Source of the DNA: Diadema setosum
Lineage: Eukaryota; Echinodermata; Echinoidea; Diadematoida; Diadematidae
DNA: 64,000 nt
NCBI GenBank assembly: GCA_033980235.1
Contig: CM067064.1
Coordinates: forward strand, 28,769,781 to 28,833,780
Direction: 5' to 3'
Shown: positions 47,112-60,081 of the stretch, piece after piece
Position numbering within the stretch: the stretch's first letter is position 1
Layout: every line of letters begins with the position of its first letter
Translations under genes and position numbers: made by a program
Notes under the pieces: generated by a model
The model's database searches: none
What the model was told of the DNA's origin: nothing
Seen by the model: only the letters and a program-made list of their open reading frames with translations

Positions 47112-49848
47112 TCATGATTTGGATTCATTGAAACATACACTGTGCACCATTATAACGTGGTGGAAGTAAATGAGCAAGAAAAATAAAAGTCGTGTCTATC
47201 TAATTACCAAAGTGATATCTCGACTATGTCTCTATTCCCAGGCTGCATTTGCATTGTTGGATTTATCTCTATACTGTAATGTGTCGCAATCCCTTCTTTG
47301 GGTCAATCTCTTAAGCCATATCTTCACCCAACATGTATGTTCTCAGCTGTTGAACGAGCGTTTCATGAAATTTTCCCGTACCTCAATATTCAGGACCTTT
47401 GCGTCGATTCCAGTAAGCAAACAGGTGCCGTTATGGCTCATCCGCCATTTGATTTTTGCTCTATTCATGATTTCAGAACGAAATGATAACCGACAAGTAT
47501 CGGTTAATCGGGGACGTCATTCAGTGTTCGATGGTTTATGTTTACATAGTTGCACAAGGAAAAAAAAATCTTGTCAGAAACCAATGAATACACCAGCATA
47601 TTCCTGTTTTCTGTACGGTGTTTGGGGATACAATGGAAAGCTGATTTGCTGTTATCATTTTTTTTTTTGCATTGTTAATACATAAGTAGTTACAAGTATC
47701 TTCAACTTGAGCAACATGCCCATTAGGTTACAACAGTTTATAAAAACCATATCAGGCTGCTGCCATCATTCCAATTTATGCTCGTACATGTATTTCTTAA
47801 CAGTACAGTTCTCTGTATGATAATAGGCATGTAACGATAACTTGTTAAGGATATGGAACAGAAACTCTGAAACTCTTTATGAATTTAATACAAGTGTAGT
47901 CAATACTAATGATGGAAAATGACAGCACCCATATTCAAATGTACAGAGGAATTCTACCTCAAGCTTGGTAATGCTCTTTAAGAAATATGTTGTGCAAGAT
48001 CTGTTGTTAAACAGTTAATTGGCGTGGTTTTACAAAGACTTCGTCAATAATGCAAGTCGAGAGATCTGAGAATGCTTGATAAGGTGCGACTGGATGATCT
48101 TAACTGAAAATTGCGCGAAGGATATTTTGAATTTAGTAATGTTCTCATAGTTTGTGTGTTTGTCTTTCAGTCAGATTTTAGGCTGTTCCCTCGTCTCTGT
48201 CTTCACCGGAACTGCTTTAGTAATATCCAAAGACTACGGAAGTATATCAATGAAAACAGAAAAGTCTATTTTGCTCGCATAGTCTTGGCTTTGTAAATCA
48301 TAGATGCGTGTAAATGTAGATTCTTGAATCAGTAAACGCCTTCCCATTTGAGAATAACGCCGTAAAGCTTTACATGTCAATCATAATTATCTGTGTACGT
48401 ATCAGTTATGATGTATTACATATTCCATTCATCTCCATATAAGGAAGAAACGGCAGTCATTCAATCTTATTGATCGAAACTGCCAAATCATATTGAAGTG
48501 AAATTCCAACTAAATGACGTTTGCCTTTTAATCACAGTTAACCTAGTGTATGCGGAGTATCACAACGCCCACACTACATTTGTCTTTGAAATTATCAGTT
48601 TAGTTGTGTTCGGCACGTGGTGCATGTCTACGACTAACATATACATAAATGAGCACAAGTTCACCAATGCTCATGAAGATACACGTATTCTTCCTTCTTG
48701 TATTTTTTTTTCCCTCAGTAATAGGTACAAACGTTATAATGTGATGGAAAGTATGACGACAAAATCTAAACATGGCTTGCCATGTGTTTATGTGTGTTTT
48801 TTTTTTCAAGCTTCGGTTCGGCAGGTTTTACTTTCCTCTTCCCTGTCGTTCATACTGACAGAATCCACCATATAGGATGCTGGCTATCTCCGTTATCAAA
48901 CACAAATGTTAACAATTCTATTGATACATATGCAAGGGCGTGCACCGCAGAAAGTATGAAATGCAAGCAGTGATTCCATTTGCCGTATCACCAGTCAGTT
49001 ATGCGAAATCTACCATAAAAATGTCATCTTTCCCTGCGGACCTTGTAACAATTCTGTTAACTTTATCTGTTTATGCTACCTGATTCATAACTTGAATTCC
49101 AGATTATATGCATAACATGTTGTTAATGTTGAGTATGATTCAGGCAAGCTTCCATGTCTCTAGAATATAAAACTGTCTATAATAATCATGATCAGATTTG
49201 AATTACATAATTGTATAAGTAAACAAATTCTCTGTACGATCGAGGACCTGTTTTCTGTATCGATTAGTCGTCATGTGAAACACAAAAAGATTCCAGTGAT
49301 AATAGTAAATAGTTGTAAAAGAAAATGCGTAATACCTGTGCGAATTAACCCAAGAAAGTGAATAACAGTGAAAACTGAGGTCAGTATTTACATAAATTTA
49401 AATATAACCAAAGCCTGCACTGTATTTTAATGATTGGGAAGATTTTCCGTAGTACTGGTGCTACATAATTTTGTGGATAATCCTTTCACGAAATAGCTTA
49501 GTTCCACACATATTTCAAAAAAAAAAATGAATAATCATTTCGTAAATACGGCATGATATCCCTAAGTTTTATACGAAACCAAATAAAAAATAAATGGTCA
49601 AAACCAATTTTAAAACTGTTTGATGGCGTTGGTTTCCTCTTAATGCGACAAAACGTAAGTAATGTAGTCAAGAATGCAACTTCTTTTCCGGAAATACTTA
49701 ACACAAATTTTGTCTTAAAACAACAACAACAACATCAACAACCAGAATTAGTGAATACGCAGATGATATCTTCACGTTAACGAAGAGATCAATATAACAT
49801 CGTGTGTTCAAAATTCACTGCTTCTCAAATATTTTCTCCTTTTTTCAG
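47112..49848. other. Intergenic, no gene seen
   Basis: AT-rich single-copy-looking DNA. The longest open frame (47170-47685) lacks family similarity, and I do not consider it coding. Confidence 0.4.
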
Positions 49849-49923
49849 ACGGAGTTCTCGTTCGCACTTGACGCACGTTTAGCAGAGCGACAGGCTCTAA
49901 CAGGAGAACAAAGCAAAAGATAA
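49849..49923 (+). other. Candidate terminal exon (weak)
   Basis: After a pyrimidine-rich acceptor (TTTTTTCAG) there is a 24-codon open frame (TEFSFALDARLAERQALTGE then QSKR and stop). It could be the last exon of a plus-strand gene. The BTB gene at 45441-47030 has a possible donor at 47012 (CCTG then GTACAT) whose phase would read DGVLVRT and stop here. The link is speculative. Confidence 0.2.
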
Positions 49924-49982
49924 TGGATAGAGTGAATTCAGCAATATTAGTAGAACGCAGTGAAGTGTGAGGAAAATCTTAC

Positions 49983-50047
49983 CATCCATCATCCAAAGTT
50001 TAAGAGATTCAAGAGTTTCTGCCAGTGTGCCACCATTTCTATATGAC
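49983..50047 (-). other. Candidate internal exon, unassigned gene
   Basis: On the minus strand a pyrimidine-rich acceptor (TCTTCTCTTACAG) precedes 65 nt that are open in one frame (SYRNGGTLAETLESLKLWMM) and end at a GTAAGA donor. Both splice sites are good and the reading looks protein-like, but I could not link it to other exons or to a family. It may be part of a minus-strand gene that continues outside what I can recognise. Confidence 0.3.
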
Positions 50048-50330
50048 CTGTAAGAGAAGACTACAACACTTCTTGACGTTATGCATGGACAACGATATAA
50101 AGAAAATGTAAAGAGAATGCAAGTACATGTACTTTTATTTTTCGCACATAATGATAAAGCATCTGACTTATTTCTTTCAGAAAACGGGGGGGGGGATTTA
50201 TTCTTGACAAAATTTTGTCGTTATCAAGAGGAAAGTGTGTATACTTTTCATTAAAAAAAAAAATGACAGCTGTATGTAGTCTTCTCATCCAGCGATGACA
50301 GCACCAAAACTTTGAAAATTCATAACTTCA

Positions 50331-50648
50331 CAGGGGCGGATCCAGGAATTCCGTAGGGGGGGGGGGGAGGCAAAGGAGTTTATAATATTTCCACTTCCGG
50401 GTTTCATCGGCTGACAAGCAAAACACACACACAAAAAAAATAGGTCTTCACAGGAATTTTCACGTTTTGGGTAAATCGGCTGACAAGCAAAAAAAAAAAA
50501 GAAAAGGCTATTAAAGACGCTTCTAAGGTAGGATATTTTTTGATAATTTAGCAAAAAAATAAGCGCACTGTTCCCTTCCTTTTTATTTATTTCATTAAAA
50601 AAGGGGCGCGCGACCGGTGCGCCCCCCCCCCCCCCCGATCCGCCACTG
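50331..50648. mobile_element. hAT-like MITE, CAGGGGCGGATCC end
   Basis: Ends CAGGGGCGGATCCAGG and GATCCGCCACTG are inverted, with poly-G and poly-C just inside. The direct repeat CTTCA flanks both sides (50326-50330 and 50649-50653). These ends are typical of widespread hAT-type MITEs; only five bases of duplication are visible rather than eight. Confidence 0.7.
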
Positions 50649-51297
50649 CTTCATAACATTTACAATATGAACGGATTGTCCGATTTTCTCAAAATTCATT
50701 GATGTGTTCTTTAAATATTGCTGCATTCACTCAATCCGTATATTCTATATATTTGGGTTTCATTCCCTTTAATAGTCTTATAGTCGACAATGGTAAATGT
50801 CATGCGCATAATTATGCATCTCTCTGGTGCAAAATTCTTTCATAAAGGAGATCGAGTATTGTTAGATCATAACACATTATACACATGAGTCATGACGCGC
50901 TATGATGAATTCATAATGTCATGGTCTCGCAATTCCGTCATGTCCGTGATAACGAATACTCAAAATCGCATGTGTGCAGTATACTTGATATGACTTCGTA
51001 TCATTTCAGGGGGCATCCATGTATTCTGTTCTATTGTTTTCCGTTGTCGCCGCTGCAATTGATGTTTGATTCTTACATGAAAATGCTATCTACGTTGACA
51101 TCCTTTCATTTTATTCTTCGTGAAATTGAGCCTAGAACTATTTAGATATTTAATGTTTTAACCATGTCACACAGTGTAATGTGAAGAAAACTGTCAAATA
51201 AACTTGGCTTTATATTCCAATCCAGCATTTGCGTCTACACTTTGTTTGTGTTTATTTGTGTTTGCACAATACCGTATGCGTGTAATGTCACTGAACG

Positions 51298-51585
51298 CTA
51301 AGCTGCAGTAGCTTGAGCTACATGGTTACTTGTGTATGTTAATGTTTGGTTTATGGGTTGGGTAATGGGTACGTTCCGATAGAACCATGTCCTCGAAACT
51401 TCAGGTACAGAAAAATAGGACTTTTCGATTTCTTTTGCCTTTAAAGAACTGGAAAGATTTGTTGACAAGACGATGATGTCATCTCTGGCCTTTTTAACAG
51501 AACCGATGGGTAGGGGAGGTACGCGACTATACCGTTCCTTTCCAAAGTGGTAGTGTCTTACATGGGATTCCACCCCATCTCCCAA
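51298..51585 (-). other. Unassigned open frame, possible gene remnant
   Basis: A 95-codon open frame (for example GKERYSRVPPLPIGSVKKAR) ends at a stop at 51298. The composition is reasonably protein-like, but there is no good ATG (the frame opens at TTG), no clear splice sites and no family recognised. It is kept only as a possible remnant. Confidence 0.2.
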
Positions 51586-52295
51586 TATCTGGGTTTAGTC
51601 TGTAATTCTAACTTCCTTTTCTATAGAAACTGTCCGTTTTAATCGTTTTCCTATATGGTAAGGTTTCATCTCATTATTTTCAGATTAACCGCATCCCACA
51701 TGCTTGATAAAGTAGATTGATCATAGATATCTGTAAATAAACACGGAAATGAATAAAAAAAAAAGTTAAACAGACAGATTGTACCACTAAGAGATGCCGG
51801 TATATTTCCAGATTTGTATTTAAAGCCTAATGATGCTTTTCACACCTCGAGTGCAACACTTTGAACACGTTACAATCTGCTGAAGGTGAGCAATGGACCT
51901 TTCTGTTCATCGCATACAAAAGAAAATTCAATGCCATATTCACTTTTAGACGGAAAAAAAAACAAGCAAACAGATTAGAAAATATATTACAAAATACGAA
52001 TACTGAACAAATTCAAAAGAGGTGTATGGAGTTCTTAAGTGTCTAATCATTTTACGAAGCAGTAATCAAATGCGAAAATTGAATAAAGTTAATGATGTCA
52101 CCGCGCGAACTCTTCCAAAATTTGTGTATAAAATGTTATTAAAAAGGTTAGCAACATTTTGTAAAGGGTTTATACATGATTAAGTAACGTTATGTCCCCC
52201 GTCTCATCCCCCCCCCCCGAAAAAGAAGAAAGAAATCATTTTTAATTACTTCCTCTCTACAATATTTTGATGCGTTGCTAGTATATTTCGATTTC

Positions 52296-52400
52296 AATAT
52301 TCAATTCAATTCAATATAGGTTTATTGACAAGAAAAAGAACATGCAGCTCAATAGCTGAAATTGTTCATTTTACAATTAAAACACATATACAACATGTAC
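52296..52400 (-). repeat. LINE 3'-end fragment, minus strand
   Basis: The minus strand reads AATAAACCTATATTGAATTG followed by TTGAA repeats, like 17024-17200. A TA microsatellite follows at 52415-52478. Confidence 0.4.
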
Positions 52401-52411
52401 GACATTGTAAA

Positions 52412-52463
<52 letters not shown>

Positions 52464-53628
52464 TATAGATATATACAAATGTAGTTGAAATTGGGTATCG
52501 AAATGAATACTGTATGAATATTGCAAACGGAAACACTGTTCAGGGCCTGTACAACAGATGAAACCCTAATATTTCAACCCGGTCTCAAATTCTTGACCTT
52601 GGACCCCAGACCCAGAGATTACCAAGAAAATCATCGACAAAAAGTACATGCATCTTTATAAATACTGATATGATAAGATACAGCGAGGGTTTTGACACCA
52701 CCTCGTATAATATGTATCTAAATATCAGCTGAGGATCGATGTCACTGTTTCGTTATTACATGTCAATCTAAAATTACATTTTTCTTTTTATGTGTCTAGA
52801 TATTAACACCAAAAAGACACTTATAATAGAGGAATTTCACAATGAAGTCCAAAATCACATAAGATATTTCATCAAAGTTGCATAAGAAAATGGAACAGCA
52901 GAAAGGACAAACGTGTGTTAACAATGGTACTCAGATGCAAATTGAAAACTGACAAAATTCCCAGATGACTGAATTATTGCCTATTGAGCAACCAATAAGT
53001 GCTGTAAAACTTTATAGAGGTTATTGTGTGCGTATAAAAGTCCCTTTCATAAAATGTAACTTGGCATAGCCTAAACAAACTACCAACAACAATTACCAAA
53101 GAAAATGTTATCGTGGTTATGGTACAGTGCTTGGTACATTAAGTATACGCTTCATGTCAAATCTGGCAAAACTGCTTCTCTTTAAAGTGGTACGACTGGT
53201 CGAATATCTTAACTTTTATTTTAATCGATGCTTACCTGTCAAAGTAATCTACAAATTGATTACGCGCTCAAAGTACGATGATACTCCATCTTCAAATTGT
53301 CTTTGTTATAACGAAGTTAATCACATAAACAGAATAGTAAATGTGTCATTAAAAATCGGATAAGGGTACAAAAGTTCTGAAATTTCAAAATTTGCCAATG
53401 CTTTCGCAAAACATTGACACTGCAGGCAACCACAATAATCTCATAAACAATCACATCCCGTGGCTTGCACCTTATACAGATGTCATACAGACTATAACCC
53501 CTCCCCTCACATGCGGGTGCCCTATAAACCCTCAAAAGCCACCCTGTATAGCTAGGTTATCACAGCCCTATACAGTGATTGCATAACAGGAATGTTTGAT
53601 AATACTTCAGAGGCTATTCTTATAGTTG

Positions 53629-53683
53629 TGTGTGTGTGTGTATGTGTGTGTGTGTGTGTGTGTGCGTGTGTGTGTGTGTGTTT
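53629..53683. repeat. (GT)n microsatellite
   Basis: GT run with TATG and CG interruptions. Confidence 0.9.
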
Positions 53684-54019
53684 GCGTGTACATACTCTCG
53701 AGTCCTGCCAAAACAAAACCAAGACAGTTTCTGTCGATAATAGAAAATCTACGTAATTATTTTGTGTTTCAATGTGAGTGGTGCGTGCAAGAGCCCTGAA
53801 ACTTGATATCTATTATAGATACACTTTCTGCACATTAATGTACTAGTATGATAGATCCATAAGACACATAGATGTATTATATTACACAGGATGATACGAT
53901 GTGTTGTGTAGTGCTTGTGCAAAGTTCTGTTGTTTGCAAATACTTTAAGTTTCTACAGACTGCATTGTCATCGCAAAAGGAAATTAAATGGACAGGGTTT
54001 GATGCGAGCACATTGCTAA

Positions 54020-54267
54020 TTTGCCCCAATAAAGAATAACCGCATGATAACGACTACCATTTATGTTCTCTACAATAACTGTTTCTTTCATCAAATCTAT
54101 ACTACTTAATTGGATATCGTGGTTTGAGCAGCTATGTTTATTAAACCAAGGTTTGCACTTGCGCTAGCTGCATGACAACCATTAGCAGTTCAGAGTTTAG
54201 AAATGTGCTATTTTCGTAGACCTTGTGTGCTAGTATGCGATACCGAGAGTCATGTGGGTTTTTTGTT

Positions 54268-54312
<45 letters not shown>

Positions 54313-54420
54313 AGGGGGGGTGGGGAGGTGGAGGGACTTTAAGTTTTTATGTAAGCCCTCGAAAGCGCGGCCAAACATTCTTTTGTCCGTAGATGGAGTG
54401 TGCCGGCATTGTAGTGTCAA
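54020..54420. repeat. Dispersed repeat, paralogue of 39660-39985
   Basis: Diverged copy sharing ordered blocks with 39660-39985; contains a (GT)n run at 54272-54311. Confidence 0.5.
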
Positions 54421-54639
54421 GTGCATCAAAATAATCTAGTTCTAGCTCTCTATAATGACATGTCACACACGGAAATCTGCAGGACTATTTCCAGTTGTAT
54501 GCCTGCTTACTCCCTTAATACTTGTTAAACACAATAATTCAATACAATTTGTATATATCATGTAACTATTCAATGGCATTGTATGATTTTTGTTACCGTA
54601 GACATCTTGCCTGTAATGTAGGCCAATTCGGGGTCATCC

Positions 54640-56537
54640 CATGAGACACACACCCACAAATCATACGGTCCACAAAACTGACATCAAAAATAGGTCCATG
54701 AGTCATACAGCCCATGAGTTATTCCGGCTCACGAGTCATACAGCCCACGAGTTCGACACTACGCACAAAAGGCTCACGAGACCGACACTAAGCAAAGAAA
54801 GCCCACGAGACCGACAGTACGCAAAAGAGGCTCACGAGACCGACAGTACGCAAAAGAGGCTCAGGAGACCGACACTAGGCAAAGAAGCCTCACGAGACCG
54901 ACACTAGGCAAAGAAGGCTCACGAGACCGACACTGCACAATAAAGGCTCACGAGACCGACAATACGCAAAAGAGGCTCACGAGACCGACACTAGGAAAAG
55001 AAGGCTCACGAGACCGACAAGCAAAGAAAGCCCACGAGACCGACACTAAGCAAAGAAGGCTCACGAGACCGACAGGATAAACAGCGTCATCTACATGTCA
55101 ATCATTACCTGTACAGGGTATTCCATGAAGGGGAAAATTACATACTGGCGGGTGCAATTTCGTCACGCTATCGAGCGAGAGATTGTGTGACTATGTATTT
55201 CTTCACGTGTGGCTTTTAGAGGGAAGTTCTGTCACGCTACGGGGAGCGACATTGTTACGAATTACGAATCTTTTTTAAAAATAAAATTGCCCTCTTCATG
55301 GGGACCAACCCCCCCCCCCCAAAAAAAAAAAAAAAAGTAGGAAAAAATAATACAGAAGAACAACGATGTATGGTTTGATTTTAGATGCCATCGTGCTATT
55401 TCAATAGGCTTTCCCACTATCTAGATAGACAGATAGACATAGATATTAGGTATCCCATCCTCCTGCTTAGACCCGCCTGCTTAGAGTTCAATTTGTATTT
55501 TTTCTTCTGCAACTATAATGTATGACATTTCAAAGGATGAAAACTTTTATCGCAGCAATTCACCTCGATTTGTGGCTTGTATTGGTAAAATTATTCTCCT
55601 AAAAACTGTACATTTTTCAATGAAATAGAATAGCTGTTTTCATGGATGCATCTTTTTTTTTCCGAATCCTTAAAGCTACCTTAATAGACGATTATATCAT
55701 TTTCTGTGAATTTGTACTAGATCAGCACCATTGCAGATGACTGCTCCCCTTCCATATCTTGTAAAGCAACTGTGCACTGCAACATTGGCCATTTTGTGAA
55801 GTATTTTCTTGTAAATTTCATTTCACAACTGGGTATTATTCTAGTTGGTTGATGTGAATGTCCACATTAATTTGTTCTATTTATTTTTTCTAAGTAGGTG
55901 TATACCGGTATAATGTTTTGCGGAAAGGGAAACGAGCGTGTTTTGACATTTTCGAAGTTAATGTTGAAACATCTCATGCACTTTTCCAGAATTTTGTTTA
56001 TTATTATTATTATTATTATTATTATTTTTTTTTACAAACACTCAAACACACAAACACAATTAAAAATCTTGAACAGTTCAAGGGGGTGAGGGAGGGCAAT
56101 AGACGCGGTAATCCCCTAGAAACTCTTCTTTTCCATCTCTCATATCATCCTTATACCATTATCTGGACACCCTTATAGGTGGCGCTATTCATCCTGTCGG
56201 TCTCGTGGGCCTTCTTTGCCTGGTGTCGGTCTCGTGTCCCTCTTTTGCCTAGTGTCGCTCTCGTGAGCCTTTTAAGCGTAGTGTCGGTCTCGTGGGTTTT
56301 GTTTGCATAGTGTCGGTCTCGTGAGCCTTTTGTGTGTAGTGTCGAACTCATGGGCTGTATAACTCTTGGACTTATTTTACTTGATGTCGAACTCGTGGGC
56401 TTTATTTACTCAGTGTCGAACTCGTGGGCTGTATAACTAGTGGGCTATATGACTTGTGAGCTGTATGACTCGTTGGCTGTATGACTTGTGAGCTGAATGA
56501 CTTGCGGGCAGTATGACTCGTGGGTGTCGGTCTCGTG
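54640..56537. mobile_element. Foldback (TU-like) element, CACGAGACCGACA arrays
   Basis: The left arm (54640-55073) is about fifteen copies of a ~27-bp unit (GGCTCACGAGACCGACACTA then GCAAAGAA). The right arm (56175-56537) is the same array inverted (GTCGGTCTCGTGAGCC), about twelve copies. Outer ends CATGAGACACACACCCAC and its counterpart GTGGGTGTCGGTCTCGTG are complementary in outline. The outermost units differ (AGTCATACAGCCCACGAGTT), so each arm has zones. The interior (55074-56174) is non-coding with homopolymers and (ATT)n. Confidence 0.8.
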
Positions 56538-56869
56538 ACGTGCACCCGTCGGTACTAGTGCCAGTGAAATCGTCAAGTCAACTTAATTCTTATTTCAACA
56601 AAACGCGGACTGGAACTACACGTGCAATATATTGCAATATATTGCTAACACGTACAACATATTATAGAAAGTGTCAGTCCAATTTTACAGAATTTTCAAA
56701 TGAGCATGACTGTACAGACAAAATTAGAATCATGGACATTATTATTAGTGTTTGAATGCTGTAGATCCTTGATGAAAATATATCATGGTAAATGTTTCAC
56801 GGAATATACATGATAACAGATAGATGGAGGCAGCATACTTTGTCATTATTTTTTGTCTTTGAGTATATT

Positions 56870-56923
56870 ACTATTAAAGAATATAGGTTCATAACCACTA
56901 TTAAAGAATATAGGTTCATAACC
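56870..56923. repeat. 27-bp exact tandem duplication
   Basis: Two identical copies starting ACTATTAAAGAATATAGG, back-to-back (56870-56896 and 56897-56923). A recent slippage-type duplication. Confidence 0.85.
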
Positions 56924-57486
56924 ACTTAATCTTATTCCCTATAGGTAATAAGAGCTTGAAGTCGACAGAACATCCTATACTATCACAGTCTAACAGTGCA
57001 GTGGCTTGCTGTCCATTAATAAACTGTAAAACGGGAAATGTTCGCTTGCAGTAATTTCTAATTTCGCAAATTTCGCGAGAGCCAAGATTAAAATGCACGC
57101 GAAAATTCTTATCTGTACACTTTAATGTACTGCCATAGGCAATTCGTAAAAAGCCCATGCCGTGAAAAAGACTGCGGCTATGAATCGCGAAATTGCATGC
57201 CTCAAAAATATCTCTCTTTAAAGTAGGCCTACCAACTCCTGACACGTACTCAACCCCCCCCCCCCGAAAACAAACAAACAAACAGAAAAATGCGAAGCAC
57301 GAACCAATACCCATCTGCAGTGATCAATGCCTTCATGCAAGGGCCTTGATTGGACAGGAGCTTGGTTTAATAGGGGAGGTTTCGGTAACACCTAGCAGGT
57401 GCATCTCTGGCCACATTCTGAGCAAACAGTTTCGGAACAGTTCGAGTCCTCACTAGTCAAATGCTTCCGGAATCAAGCACGTAAAT

Positions 57487-57529
<43 letters not shown>

Positions 57530-57562
57530 CGCACGCGCGCGCGCGCACACACACACACGGAC
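57487..57562. repeat. (CA)n(CG)n microsatellite
   Basis: CA run, then CGCGCG core, then CA run; alternating purine-pyrimidine, so Z-DNA-prone. Confidence 0.9.
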
Positions 57563-58624
57563 ATACATACCTGCACGCACACAGGTAGACACTCACAAGT
57601 GAAATGAACTACAGTATGTTTTGGTTAAATATTCCTGTAAAGTTATTATACACTATGTTTCACATTTCATGTTGGTATGTATAGCACGCAATTAGAAGAT
57701 AATCGTACTTTCTTGTCTTACGTGGCTATGTATGATCAAAGAGATGACAAAAACTAAGGGACGGCCAAAACAACAACAAAAAAAAAAAATCTGAATCTCT
57801 GCCTGAGCATCAGTCTTCTGTATAGCATCAATAGGAAAGTTCCACCTGCCTTCGGCGCCATGGAAGAGTATAGAGAAGAGTAAACGTGTAGAAAGGTATT
57901 CGAAGGTCAGAAATCCTGTAAGACTATCCGATGTTATTTATGATGCAATTTCAATATTGTAGTAAAAGAGAGTGAAATCTATAAGATACAAACATAACTG
58001 TATGTTACATCCGTTGTGAAATCAATGTTAAAAATATAATTCACCTCTTGCCTTTCATGATCTCAAATTTCCACAATTATTGGTCGATGGGATTTTTTTA
58101 AAATAAAATGTATATGAATTTGATAACTAAAATCATACAACTGGATTATATTTTGAAAATGCGTCCACAAAAGAGGTCAATGTAAAAGTTAATCTTAACC
58201 AGATGTCAACTTGTATGACGGCAGAACTTGTACTGCAGGCTTTATTAGGGAAGAAAATTTGATAACAACGTATGTCTTGCAATGAAGATTGGACACAAAA
58301 AGCTGACAGATTATATATTATTCTTAACTCTCTCCAGTTGTGTGACACTACCGCAATACAGATTAAACGTAGGATACGTGTGTGCTACTGTGTATGAATT
58401 AAAATTTATACGAAGGCGAACACCGTATACGGAGATACAATTACGTAAGACAGCGAATGACACATCTCAGCGAATGATATATCTCGCAAAACATATTCAA
58501 AATTACATCTTGGATCAAATTTGTTTCCTCTTGGGATAGGTGAAAGGGGCTGATTATAGCAGAAATGTGGACTCTTCCCACCTCCCTGATTGTAGACATT
58601 TTCAGCTACAGTGTATTTCACAAT

Positions 58625-59095
58625 GTTGGCGTGTTTGACACTCCATGAAGTAATATTGCAAAATTATGTCACAAAGCACCTTTGCACCATCACTCTGTAA
58701 AATGTAAATTTGACAAACGGTCGTGACATCACAATCAATTCTGACATCGCGCACTATACGTCGTACCATCACTCGATGAGTAACAATTATATCTAACAAG
58801 CCGGTTGTGACATCACAATGAATTCTGACATTGCGCACAGCGTTGTACCATCACTCTGTGAAAATATGTATCTAATTTTGTGACAAAACAATTGTGACGC
58901 CACAAAGCAATTTTGATATTGCGCGCTGCTTCGTACCGTCACTCAGTGTAATGTAACAACTTCTATCAAAACAATTTGACGTCACAGAGCAGTTCTGACA
59001 TCGCGTACTTCTTCGTACCGTCATTCTATGTAACATTTTCGAACAAAACAATTGCATCACAAAGTATAGTTCTGACATTGTGCACTGCTTCCTCA
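58625..59095. repeat. Tandem array, ~80-bp unit, five to six copies
   Basis: Units share GTACCATCACTCTGT, AATTGTGACATCACAAAGCA and TTCTGACATCGCGCAC. The CGTACC anchor spacing is 77-89 bp. Copies are diverged (about 75-85 percent by eye). One unit carries TTTGACGTCACAG, a CRE-like palindrome. Confidence 0.7.
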
Positions 59096-59128
59096 GGGTT
59101 AGTGTATGGTCCCTTCACATCACGTAGC

Positions 59129-59203
59129 CTTTTGCAAAGGCAGCTTTCAATGGACTCGCACACAGCGAGCCATAAATATTATTGCGAGCTGCCTTTGCAA
59201 AAG
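59129..59203. repeat. Inverted repeat, 17-bp perfect arms
   Basis: CTTTTGCAAAGGCAGCT at 59129-59145 and its exact complement at 59187-59203. Confidence 0.7.
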
Positions 59204-59334
59204 ACTTCACAACACGCGACTTGTCACCTCGCATTTTCCCCCATTCTTTTGTTAAAATTTTTGGTCGAAAATATAAAACAAATACATTTTACCTAATTTC
59301 GACATTTTGGTTAAAACTATACAGGCCTCGGTGC

Positions 59335-59391
59335 CTCCAAAATAGATATTCACTTCAGGGCTGCGCCCCTCAGGGAATAGTTCTTTTGGAG
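59335..59391. repeat. Imperfect hairpin with GGGCTGCGCCCC loop
   Basis: Arms CTCCAAAATAGATATTC and GAATAGTTCTTTTGGAG pair with few mismatches around CAGGGCTGCGCCCCTC. Similar in style to the loop GAGGCGAAGCCGAG of the hairpin at 24837. Confidence 0.6.
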
Positions 59392-60081
59392 TCAGTTTTT
59401 TTTTTTTTCAGCCAGAAATTCTCAAAGCAATAATTGTAAACTATATTCATCTGTTCCTTTAACCCACCCAACACTTCCCATCTTCCTCTTCGCTTGTTTA
59501 TATCTTGCTGTCAACTTCCTGATCTCGCTTCTTATTTACATTTCAGGCAATCAAAAGTACTGCATGTTTGCCGCGGATCAAGCTACGACGAACTTCCATT
59601 AACAGATACTTGTAATAGACTCGAAAAAAAATAAGCAACAACGAACAATCATTAATTCGAGAGCAAAACTTTGCTACGTAATTTTGCGTTCTTATCACTG
59701 TTCGCACCCCGAAACTGAAATTATGGTAAGATATATAGTTCTGATTAAAAAACAACAACAACGACAACAATCAAAAGATAAGGATATTCTTAGATGGCAT
59801 CATTTACACTAGTGCAACAGTCCAGCATACATTGACTATACTCCCGTGGTTTGAGGAATTATGTTTTCATATTATAGCACATGTTCAGAAAGTTCCACTT
59901 GTTAAGGTAGTGTGTTACACAAAAGCGGTTTAAAGTGATCAAAATGTCAAATGAGCTCTCTTTTGTGTCCACAATACTAGGATAGGTAGAGCTGGCACAC
60001 ATCTTTTCATGTGTGACTGCATGGCAGTGAAACAGGTTCATCGATGGATCCCGCTGCAATACTCGATTATCAAAACATATA

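Noticed and set aside
47170..47685. 171-codon open frame after the BTB gene
   Set aside because: Composition follows AT-rich intergenic DNA, with no domain and no splice or promoter support.
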